DNA from: Propionibacteriaceae bacterium
GTDB taxonomy: Bacteria; Actinomycetota; Actinomycetes; Propionibacteriales; Propionibacteriaceae
Direction: 5' to 3'
Assembly (NCBI GenBank): GCA_030537675.1
Contig: JAUNVL010000018.1
Coordinates: 1-32,889 of the forward strand
Length of the DNA: 32,889 nucleotides
Positions 26,232 to 32,889 of this stretch are shown here, in pieces. A program made the translations under genes and the position numbers. The notes below the pieces were generated by a model. It saw nothing but the letters and a program-made list of their open reading frames with translations, was not told the origin of the DNA and made no database searches. Positions within the stretch are counted from its first letter, which is position 1, and every line of letters starts with the position of its first letter.

Positions 26232-27736
26232 AGAATCCGTTCGAGGGCAAGCAGATCTGGTTCCTCACCGGCTCCCAGGACCTGTACGGTCCGGAGACGC
26301 TGGAGCAGGTGGCCACCCAGGCGAAAGAGGTCGCGGGGCTCCTCGACAGCGCCGACGCCATCCCCGTCCCCATCGTTTGGCGCCCCACCCTGAAAGATCG
26401 TGACGCCATCCGTGCGGAGATGTTGGCGGCCAATGCAGACCCGGACTGCATCGGCGTCATCTGCTGGATGCACACCTTCTCGCCGGCCAAGATGTGGATC
26501 CTGGGCCTGGCTGCGCTGGACAAGCCGATGCTGCACCTGCACACCCAGGCGTCCATCTCCCTGCCGTGGGACACCATCGACATGGACTACATGAACCTCA
26601 ACCAGTCCGCCCACGGTGACCGGGAGTTCGGCTACATCGCCTCCCGGCTGGGCAAGGCCCGCCGCACCGTGGTGGGGCACGCGTCGGTGCCTGCGGTGCA
26701 GGAAAAGGTGGGGACTTGGGCGCGCGCGGCCGCCGGCTGGGACTGCCTGCACAACCTGAAGCTGGCCCGCTTCGGTGACAACATGCGCAACGTCGCCGTC
26801 ACGGAGGGGGACAAAACCGAGGCGGAGATCCGACTGGGTGTCTCGGTCAACACGTGGGGGGTCAACGACCTCGTGGAGATCGTTGACGCGGTCCCCGAGG
26901 ATGAGATCGACCGCCTCGTGGCCACCTACGAGGACCTCTACGACGTGGTCCCCGAGTTGCGGAAGGACGGTGGGCGGCACGAATCGCTGCGCTACGCGGC
27001 GCGCCAGGAACTGGGGATGCTCAGCTTCCTGGAGGCCGGTGACTTCGGAGCGTTCACGACCAACTTCGAGGACCTGGGGGGGCTGCGTCAGCTCCCCGGT
27101 CTCGCCGTGCAGCGCCTGATGGGCCGCGGCTACGGATTCGGGGCCGAGGGCGACTGGAAGACCGCCATCCTCGTGCGCGCAGCGAAGGTGATGGGCCACG
27201 GCCTGCCGGGTGGGGCGTCCCTCATGGAGGACTACTGCTACGAGATGACCCCCGGCAAGGAGAAGATCCTCGGCGCACACATGCTGGAGATCTGCCCCTC
27301 CCTGACCACGACCAGACCGAGGCTCGAGATTCATCCGCTGGGCATCGGCGGCCGGGAGGACCCGGTGCGCATGGTGTTCGACGCCGACCCGGGACCTGCG
27401 CTCGTCATCGCCCTCTCCGACATGCGGGAGCGCTTCCGTCTGGTGATGAACGTCGTCTCGAACGTGGCCCCTGACGCGCCGCTGCCGAAGCTGCCCGTCG
27501 CACGCGCGGTGTGGGTGCCCGAGCCGGACTTTGCCACCTCCGCCGAGTGCTGGCTGACGGCAGGTGCTGCGCACCACACGGTGATGACCACATCGACGAC
27601 CCGCGAGATGTGGGACGATGTCGCAGCCATGGCAGGGATGGAAATGGCGGTCATTGATGACCGCACCAACGCGCGGGCCTTCCAGCGGGATCTGCGTCTT
27701 GAAGCCGTCTGGCACCGCATGACGCAAGGAATCTGA
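26228..27736 (+). CDS. araA: L-arabinose isomerase
   Basis: 502 residues, the usual length. It interconverts L-arabinose and L-ribulose with Mn2+. Metal and catalytic residues are in the expected segments: [10 protein letters not shown] (Glu), HMLEICPS (Glu), [15 protein letters not shown] (His) and AAHHTVMT (His). The N-terminal [16 protein letters not shown] and [14 protein letters not shown] are strongly conserved family sequences. The start codon overlaps the araD stop (ATGA) and AGGAG lies upstream. Confidence 0.96.
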   Translation: MKNPFEGKQIWFLTGSQDLYGPETLEQVATQAKEVAGLLDSADAIPVPIVWRPTLKDRDAIRAEMLAANADPDCIGVICWMHTFSPAKMWILGLAALDKPMLHLHTQASISLPWDTIDMDYMNLNQSAHGDREFGYIASRLGKARRTVVGHASVPAVQEKVGTWARAAAGWDCLHNLKLARFGDNMRNVAVTEGDKTEAEIRLGVSVNTWGVNDLVEIVDAVPEDEIDRLVATYEDLYDVVPELRKDGGRHESLRYAARQELGMLSFLEAGDFGAFTTNFEDLGGLRQLPGLAVQRLMGRGYGFGAEGDWKTAILVRAAKVMGHGLPGGASLMEDYCYEMTPGKEKILGAHMLEICPSLTTTRPRLEIHPLGIGGREDPVRMVFDADPGPALVIALSDMRERFRLVMNVVSNVAPDAPLPKLPVARAVWVPEPDFATSAECWLTAGAAHHTVMTTSTTREMWDDVAAMAGMEMAVIDDRTNARAFQRDLRLEAVWHRMTQGI

Positions 27737-27761
27737 GAAGTCGGAAGAGAAGGACTGATCC

Positions 27762-28766
27762 ATGAGGGCCAACGCAGAACGACCGCCGGGGATGATGGCC
27801 GTGGCCAAGCACGCCGGGGTCTCCCACCAGACGGTGTCGCGTGTGCTGAACTCACCTGACAGCGTGCGGCCGCAGACGCGCGAGCGCGTGCAGGCATCGA
27901 TGGCGGAACTGGGATTCAGACGCAACCTCGCGGCTCGTGCACTCGTCACGCAATTGAGTGGGCTGGTGGGCATCGTCTGGACAGGCTCCGGGTACTTCGG
28001 ACCGGGCAGCACGGTGGCGGCCATCGAGGTCGCGGCCCGCGCCGCGGGGTACTCGGCGCTCGTGACGGCTGTGAGTGACAGCGACGAGGAGGAGTTGGCG
28101 GCCGTATTCTCCGCGTTCAGGGACCGTGGGGTGGAAGGCATTGCAGTCGTCGCGCCACACCAGCACATGGCCGAGCACATCCGTGGCGCCGCCAGTGGGG
28201 TGCCCACCGTCATCGTCGCTGACATGGAGCCGGATCCGGAGTTCCACGTGGTCTCCGTGGACCAGCGTCACGGTGCTGAAGTGGCCACCAGACACCTGTT
28301 GGACAGTGGCGTGAGTACCGTCGTACACGTCTCCGGACCCCTCGACTGGTTCGATGCGTTGGCCCGGATCCGAGGCCATGGCGACGCGCTTGCTGCGGCC
28401 GGGATCGACCCCCCTCAGGCGTGGGTGGGGGACTGGACCGCGGAGCGGGGCTACGACATCGCACGGGAGATGGTGGATCGCGGCCAGGTGCCGCCAGCGA
28501 TACTGTGCGCCAACGACATGACGGCGCTCGGCATGCTGGCCGGGTTCCGGGAGGCAGGCCTCGAGGCCCCCGATGACCTTTCCGTCATCGGCTTCGACGA
28601 CGTGGACGGCTCCGGGTACTTCGCGCCACCGCTGACCACCATGCGGCAGCCGTTCGAAGCACTGGGGACGCTGTGCCTGGAGGTCCTGCTGAGGGCGATC
28701 GCGGGCGAGGCGCCGGCCGTCCACAAGCTGGAGCCCGAGTTGGTGGTGCGCGGCTCGGTTCGCTGA
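27762..28766 (+). CDS. LacI-family repressor of the arabinose operon
   Basis: 334 residues. The DNA-binding part MMAVAKHAGVSHQTVSRVLNSPDSVRPQTRERV (about 11-44) is a canonical LacI helix-turn-helix, followed by hinge and a periplasmic-binding-protein-like ligand domain (GVEGIAVVAPH, DPEFHVVSVDQRHGA, AILCANDMTALGM, DDLSVIGFDDVDGSGYFAPPLTTM). It follows araA by 25 bases with AGAAGGA upstream and is probably co-transcribed. It most likely binds GTGAACGTTCAC at the araB promoter and senses arabinose or a pathway intermediate; thus it replaces the GntR-type AraR of Bacillus and the AraC of enterobacteria. Confidence 0.88.
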   Translation: MRANAERPPGMMAVAKHAGVSHQTVSRVLNSPDSVRPQTRERVQASMAELGFRRNLAARALVTQLSGLVGIVWTGSGYFGPGSTVAAIEVAARAAGYSALVTAVSDSDEEELAAVFSAFRDRGVEGIAVVAPHQHMAEHIRGAASGVPTVIVADMEPDPEFHVVSVDQRHGAEVATRHLLDSGVSTVVHVSGPLDWFDALARIRGHGDALAAAGIDPPQAWVGDWTAERGYDIAREMVDRGQVPPAILCANDMTALGMLAGFREAGLEAPDDLSVIGFDDVDGSGYFAPPLTTMRQPFEALGTLCLEVLLRAIAGEAPAVHKLEPELVVRGSVR

Positions 28767-28768
28767 GC

Positions 28769-29419
28769 TCAGGCCTGTGCCAACTCGGCCAGGACGCGTG
28801 TCATCTCGTCCCGCGTGAGGATTCCCACGTGGACGGAATGGATGGTGCCGTCGCGGTTGATGAGCACGTGGCTGGGGACAGCCGCCACACGGTACTGCCG
28901 GGAGATGTTGCCCTCGGGGTCCAGTACCTGGGGATAGGTGGTGCCCAGGCGTTGCGCCCATGGGGCGACCGTCGCTGCGGATTCTCGCAGGTAGATGGAG
29001 GCGACCGCGACGTCGCCCGCGGAGTCTTCCCAGGCGGCCTGGATGTCGGGCGCCTCGGTGCGGCACGAGGAACACCACGTCGCGACGAATGACAGCCACA
29101 CCGGCTTGCCGAGCTGCTCGGACAGACTGAAGGTGCCCCCGTCCGCCGTGGCGGCCGTGAAATCGGTGGCCGGCTGTCCCACCACGGGAGGCTCTCCACT
29201 CCCGGCGGCGAGGTCGACCTCGGAGAAGTCGTCGCCTCCCCGGTTCATCCACCAGGAACCGGTCAGCACGAGACCCACCACCACCAGGAGCACGAGGAAC
29301 TTTCCCCATGGGCGACCCGCGGGGCGAACCGCGGCCCCCGCATTCCCGGTCGCTCTGGCGTCGCCGGGATCAGGGGACCCCGGATGCTCATGCTGACGAG
29401 TCGTCGTGGCCTCACGCAT
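28769..29419 (-). CDS. Membrane-anchored thioredoxin-like protein (TlpA/ResA type)
   Basis: 216 residues. One membrane anchor (about 40-58) is followed by an extracytoplasmic thioredoxin fold with TWCSSC (Cys116, Cys119) and the cis-Pro region AAVPSHVLINRDG. ResA-type proteins reduce the disulfide in CxxCH motifs of apocytochrome c so that haem can be attached. It is last in the nrf/ccs cluster and its start overlaps the end of ccsB by eight bases, which fits that job. Reductant normally comes from CcdA, which is not in this window. Confidence 0.88.
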   Translation of the reverse strand: MREATTTRQHEHPGSPDPGDARATGNAGAAVRPAGRPWGKFLVLLVVVGLVLTGSWWMNRGGDDFSEVDLAAGSGEPPVVGQPATDFTAATADGGTFSLSEQLGKPVWLSFVATWCSSCRTEAPDIQAAWEDSAGDVAVASIYLRESAATVAPWAQRLGTTYPQVLDPEGNISRQYRVAAVPSHVLINRDGTIHSVHVGILTRDEMTRVLAELAQA

Positions 29420-30317
29420 AGGAGTGCAGGCCACCGAACCAGTGATTGCCGAGGAAGGTGAACACCACGGCGACGAAGCCCAGGATGAGGAGCCACGCGG
29501 CACGGTTCCCACGCCAGCCAGCGATGACGCGCGCGTGCAGGTAGGCGCCGTAGATGAGCCAGGTCACCAAGGCAGCAGTTTCCTTGGGGTCCCAGCTCCA
29601 GTACCGACCCCATGCCGTGTCGGCCCACAGGGCGCCGAGCACGATCATGAGCGTGAGCATGGGGAAGGCGAGCACGACGGCGCGGTAGCCAATCTCCTCG
29701 AGCACCTCCTCGCTGGGGAGGACCTTCCAGTGGATGTGGGGTCGCGCCAGGAACAGCACCGCCGCGGCGAAGGAGACGGCGGCAGCGCCGTTGCCGATCA
29801 CCGCCGTGAAGACATGGAGCGTGAGCAGGAGGCTGTTCTGCAGGGCGGGGATGAGCGGTGAGACGTCCTTGTCGAGGTTGGACGCGTAGAACAGCAGGGC
29901 CACTGCGATGGGCAGCACGAGCAGCGCCAGGCCACGGATCTTGTAGCGCCACTCGAAGTAGGCGAAGCAGCCCAGCACCGCCCAGGCGAAGGCCGTGGAG
30001 AACTCGAACTGGTTGGCAAACGGTGCGTGCCCCGTGACGAGGGAGCGCAGCACCAGCGAGATGGTCAGGGTCACGAAGGACAGCTCGATCAGTCTGTCGG
30101 AATACCATCCGAGCCCGCGCCCCTCATCGACGTCCGGCTCCATCGCGTCGTCCAGGACGGCGTCTGCGCCACCCGCACCCACGGCCACTCGTTGTCTGGA
30201 CGGGGTCTGGACGGAACGCAGCCGGGCGCGCGTGGCAACAGCGATGACGTTGCCGATCAGTGCCAGGACCGTCATCAGCAGGGCCGCATTGTGCAGGAGG
30301 TTGGAGATGTCGAGCAT
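29412..30317 (-). CDS. ccsB: System II cytochrome c synthase subunit CcsB (CcsA/ResC-like)
   Basis: 301 residues with about eight membrane segments. The haem-handling WWD-like motif WGRYWSWDPKE (236-246) is followed by TAALVTWLIYGAYLH. Candidate haem-ligand histidines are H168 (TLHVF), H261 and H298 (GLHSY), placed as in the family. With ResB it exports haem and attaches it to apocytochromes on the outer face of the membrane. GGAAGG lies nine bases before the ATG, and the gap to resB is three bases. Confidence 0.92.
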   Translation of the reverse strand: MLDISNLLHNAALLMTVLALIGNVIAVATRARLRSVQTPSRQRVAVGAGGADAVLDDAMEPDVDEGRGLGWYSDRLIELSFVTLTISLVLRSLVTGHAPFANQFEFSTAFAWAVLGCFAYFEWRYKIRGLALLVLPIAVALLFYASNLDKDVSPLIPALQNSLLLTLHVFTAVIGNGAAAVSFAAAVLFLARPHIHWKVLPSEEVLEEIGYRAVVLAFPMLTLMIVLGALWADTAWGRYWSWDPKETAALVTWLIYGAYLHARVIAGWRGNRAAWLLILGFVAVVFTFLGNHWFGGLHSYA

Positions 30318-30320
30318 GGC

Positions 30321-31766
30321 TCAGCCTTCCGTTTCGGGGGGACGGGGTTGTGCCAGCTCTTTTTCGAGCTGACGGAAGCGGGGTTCGAAAGCCAGGTCGA
30401 TGCGATCAGGACAGCCGATCCGCACGATGCTGGTGTCGCCGTGCGGTGTGACGCGCACCCACACCCGGTGGTAGCGCAGCCCCATCGTCAGGTAGGTACC
30501 CACCAGGAGCAGTATGGAGCCCACCCACACCCAGGGGGCGCCCGGATCGCGCGAGACCATGAGGCCCGTGAACTTCTGCTCGCGTTCGAAGGTGAATGTC
30601 AGTCCCTCGATCTCCATGGGTTGGCCCTGCGTGAGCACCTCGGTGGCCGCGGGTACGTCCTCTTCGCCGGGGTACACCTCGACGCGGACCTGTCCGGGGG
30701 CGATGCTGTCGACCACCTGCCCGGAGGACGGCGCGACGACGTAGATGAGCACGTCCGGCTGGTCGAGGCGGAAGCTCGAGTAACTGAGCCGCTCATCCTC
30801 TGAGGTCCACTCCAGCGGCAGACCGCGGTCAAACAGGACGTCGCCGTCGGCGGACTCGATGCGCATGTCGGCGGCCACACCGAAGAATGCCTGATTGATC
30901 TTGACGCCGTCGTGGCGCAGCGGTTCGTTGACGCGCACCTCCTGGCGGGCGACCTGTTGCCCGTCCTGGCGCAGGATCACCTCGCTCACGTAGTCCTTGG
31001 GGCGACCGTCGGCCTGGTAGGTGTCGGCGAAGGAGAGGACTTCGACGTTCATCCCCGTTCCGTGCCCGATGTCCCGGTCGGAGCCCACCGCGACGGTGAA
31101 CTGCCCCTCACGGAAACCCGAGCTGCCCGAGACGAGGACCCCCAACAGGATGAGGACGAACGCGAGGTGTGCTGCGACGGTGCCAAAGGGTGCGAACCTG
31201 TTGCGGTCCGCGAACAGGTTGGCGCCGGGGCCACGTGGATCATCGAGCACCCGGAAGCGCATCCGGGACAGCAGCTGACGCGCCCGCTGGGTGGCCTCCT
31301 CCGGAGGGAGTGGCACTTCGAGCGTGGCGCGCAGGCGTGACCGGTCGAAGAGTCGCTCGGACGCATGCAAGCGGGGATGCACGGCCTGTCGCCACAGCAG
31401 CGGCAGCCGGTGGACGGTGCAGGCGATGATGCTGATCGCCAGCAGCGTCACCACGATGGTGAAGGCTGGGGAGCTGAACATCGAGAATGCCCGGATGAAG
31501 CTCAGTACGGCCGTCCAGCCGCCGTAGCGCACCCGCTGGTCGAGGACCCATGACTGGTATGCCTCGGGGTCGGCGCGAAGTGCGGGGGAGACCTGCGGGA
31601 ACAGCACGCCGATGAGGGCCAGGATGCTGAGCGCGAGGATGAGGAGGAGTCCCACCTTCTTCATGTGGAAGAAGCGGTAGACGCCAAGTGCTGCCGCCAC
31701 TACCGGGCCGTTCCGCCGCGCTCTGCGCGTGGGGGGTGTGGGGCTCTTCGTCTCTGTGATGGTCAT
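30321..31766 (-). CDS. resB: System II cytochrome c biogenesis protein ResB (Ccs1)
   Basis: 481 residues. Three membrane segments in the first 215 residues (about 37-57, 92-118, 190-212), a long extracytoplasmic beta-rich domain, and a fourth segment near 410-430 followed by a short cytoplasmic tail: the standard ResB layout. Conserved pieces include FHMKKVGLLLILALSILALIG, NRFAPFGTVAAHLAFVLILLG and NEPLRHDGVKINQAFFG. It presents apocytochrome to the CcsB haem channel. Two starts are possible: 31766 (MTITETK, ten bases behind the upstream stop) and 31787 (MNRELSS, overlapping it). Neither has a strong ribosome site; I use the shorter. Confidence 0.9.
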   Translation of the reverse strand: MTITETKSPTPPTRRARRNGPVVAAALGVYRFFHMKKVGLLLILALSILALIGVLFPQVSPALRADPEAYQSWVLDQRVRYGGWTAVLSFIRAFSMFSSPAFTIVVTLLAISIIACTVHRLPLLWRQAVHPRLHASERLFDRSRLRATLEVPLPPEEATQRARQLLSRMRFRVLDDPRGPGANLFADRNRFAPFGTVAAHLAFVLILLGVLVSGSSGFREGQFTVAVGSDRDIGHGTGMNVEVLSFADTYQADGRPKDYVSEVILRQDGQQVARQEVRVNEPLRHDGVKINQAFFGVAADMRIESADGDVLFDRGLPLEWTSEDERLSYSSFRLDQPDVLIYVVAPSSGQVVDSIAPGQVRVEVYPGEEDVPAATEVLTQGQPMEIEGLTFTFEREQKFTGLMVSRDPGAPWVWVGSILLLVGTYLTMGLRYHRVWVRVTPHGDTSIVRIGCPDRIDLAFEPRFRQLEKELAQPRPPETEG

Positions 31767-31776
31767 GCTGGACAGC

Positions 31777-32604
31777 TCACGGTTCATCCTTGGGCGTTGG
31801 CTCCAGGCCCTCCAGTCCACCCATGTGGGTGGAGATGGTCTTGGCCATGCTCGACTCGGGATCCAGCTCGAGGACCTTCTCCCAGTGCACGCGGACCTGG
31901 TCCATGTCCGGCGGATCCGCCGACAGGTGCAGGAACCCGAGGTTGTAGTGGGGTTCGGCCTTGGCGGGATCGAGTTCGGAGGCACGCTCCCATTGCACCT
32001 GGGCAAGATCGAGCTCGCCCTGGTCGAACAGCGCCACGCCCAGAGCCAGCCGTGCGTCGACGTCGTCGGGATGCTCAGCCAGGATGCGCTGCTGCCACTG
32101 TGCAGCCTGCTTGAAATCGCCGGACACCAGGTGCAGCCTGCCGAGTTCGCTCATGGCTTCCGTGTCAGCCGGGTCGGCCTCGACGCGCGCTTCCATTTCC
32201 GCCACGGCATCGGTGTCCAGGGGTGGGGCGCTGTGTTCGGCGGGCATCGACGGCATCGCGGCCACCTGCTCGCTCTCGGGTGGCACCCCGATCCTCCAGA
32301 CGCCCCAGATCACCAGCGGCACCACCAGCAGCACGATCAGCGCGGTGGGCACCCGTCGGCGTGGACGCGCCGGCAACGGTGCCTTCGGCGATGTGTCGCC
32401 CAGTTGGGCGGCGGTGGCGCTGGCCCACTGCGTGAGATCGGGCGGGGCGGTGTCCAGGAACTCCCGGACGCGGGCGTGCAGATCATCGCCCTGCAGATCC
32501 TCGCCGGGGTCAGGGGTGGCGTCGGCGGAGAACTCGGCGCTGTTCCCGCCGAGTGGTGTGCTCTCGGCGGGAACGGCGTCGGACTCGTTGTGTCGGTGTG
32601 ACAT
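31777..32604 (-). CDS. Membrane-anchored TPR protein (CcmH/NrfG-like role)
   Basis: 275 residues. The N-terminal 80 residues are acidic then basic and cytoplasmic; one membrane segment (87-105) follows; then three to four tetratricopeptide repeats (about 130-270), for example EAMSELGRLHLVSGDFKQAAQWQQRIL and VDARLALGVALFDQGELDLAQVQWERA. In System I, the TPR domains of CcmI/NrfG hold the apocytochrome C-terminus for haem attachment. Position between nrfA and resB suggests a similar chaperone role in a System II setting; this is inference. The ATG at 32604 is four bases behind the nrfA stop. Confidence 0.75.
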   Translation of the reverse strand: MSHRHNESDAVPAESTPLGGNSAEFSADATPDPGEDLQGDDLHARVREFLDTAPPDLTQWASATAAQLGDTSPKAPLPARPRRRVPTALIVLLVVPLVIWGVWRIGVPPESEQVAAMPSMPAEHSAPPLDTDAVAEMEARVEADPADTEAMSELGRLHLVSGDFKQAAQWQQRILAEHPDDVDARLALGVALFDQGELDLAQVQWERASELDPAKAEPHYNLGFLHLSADPPDMDQVRVHWEKVLELDPESSMAKTISTHMGGLEGLEPTPKDEP

Positions 32605-32608
32605 CAGC

Positions 32609-32889
32609 TCAGCTGTCCCTGAGGACGAGCTGTCCCTTGCGGGCCGCGTCGGTGGCGTCGCCCAGGATGCGCAGCGACTCGCCGGGGGCGTGGAATCCGA
32701 GCGAGTTCTCGGAAACAACCCAGTCGATGTAGAAGCTGGCCTTGCGCTGGTATTCCCACGCCTCCTCAAGGTCGGCGTCGGTGGCGCCACCCTCCCTGGC
32801 CGCCTTGAGGTCGGCAATGAGGTCCGTCAGGGCGTCCTGTGCCATGTCGCGGGTCCGCAGGTGTCGTTCCTGAATGGTCTCCACGCGCC
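32609..32889 (-). CDS. nrfA: Cytochrome c552 ammonia-forming nitrite reductase NrfA, C-terminal part
   Basis: The last 93 residues of a protein whose beginning is outside the window. The stretch RKASFYIDWVVSENSLGFHAPGESLRILGDA is the family's conserved C-terminal helix bundle: the ENS-GFHAPxE(S/G)xRxL pattern seen at the end of pentahaem NrfA enzymes (compare the MHAPEE segment of the enterobacterial protein). NrfA reduces nitrite by six electrons to ammonium on the outer face of the membrane. No CxxCH motif falls in this part, as expected. A GTG at 32884 could be taken for a start, but the frame stays open to the window edge. Followed at four bases by the TPR gene and then resB-ccsB-tlpA. 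Confidence 0.8.
   Translation of the reverse strand, partial: RVETIQERHLRTRDMAQDALTDLIADLKAAREGGATDADLEEAWEYQRKASFYIDWVVSENSLGFHAPGESLRILGDATDAARKGQLVLRDS

Noticed and set aside
26192-28225. 677-residue open frame antisense to araA and the LacI gene
   Set aside because: It spans the end of one gene, a complete second gene and part of a third on the other strand, has low-complexity composition and no motif. It is a shadow of araA/lacI.
29406-29861. Plus-strand 151-residue open frame across ccsB
   Set aside because: Its composition is low-complexity and charged; the minus strand encodes the conserved haem-handling membrane protein.

Overview
The window comes from a high-GC Gram-positive bacterium, an actinobacterium and most likely a member of the Propionibacteriaceae. 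This is inferred from the very high GC content, the frequent GTG starts, ATGA/GTGA gene overlaps, near-leaderless promoters, and the actinobacterial character of Orn, EttA, PrsW, the fused D-lactate dehydrogenase and System II cytochrome c maturation. No 16S or species-specific marker is present, so genus is not claimed.

Layout. 1-2110: start of a secreted protein (minus), a tRNA-His/tRNA-Lys unit with a strong terminator (minus), a UDG-fold-like hypothetical gene overlapping orn (minus), then tRNA-Arg (plus) with its own promoter and hairpin terminator. 2213-3182: a small cupin (plus) converging on a 2H-phosphoesterase/2'-5' RNA ligase-like gene (minus). 3296-9204: a tightly packed plus-strand operon made of a PrsW-type membrane protease, two different membrane-anchored dynamin/YfjP-like GTPases and a membrane-anchored beta-propeller-like protein. 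9382-11061: ettA with terminator. 11126-12220: an orphan AbiEi/DUF559 gene (minus) bracketed by two 79-bp elements with the terminal repeat GTGACGGATAAGT. 12241-15559: marR plus a fused FAD/Fe-S D-lactate dehydrogenase (minus), diverging from a TRAP transporter operon dctP-dctQ-dctM (15940-18945) that ends in a textbook terminator. 19109-21784: long-chain acyl-CoA synthetase coupled to a double-hotdog thioesterase, converging (35-bp overlap) on a six-TM membrane protein, with a second acyl-CoA thioesterase behind it (minus). 23762-28766: an L-arabinose operon araB-araD-araA-lacI-type regulator with a perfect 12-bp operator at its promoter. 28769-32889: a minus-strand operon reading nrfA (C-terminal part only), TPR protein, resB, ccsB, tlpA/resA.

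How the genes work together. The ara genes convert L-arabinose to D-xylulose 5-phosphate and carry their own repressor. The MarR/D-LDH and TRAP units share one 380-bp control region and together suggest uptake and oxidation of lactate or another organic acid. The right-end cluster couples a pentahaem ammonia-forming nitrite reductase to the machinery that attaches its haems, pointing to anaerobic nitrite respiration. The two observations most worth following are the paired 79-bp elements around the AbiEi/DUF559 gene, and the PrsW plus double-GTPase plus propeller operon, whose joint function is unknown to me.
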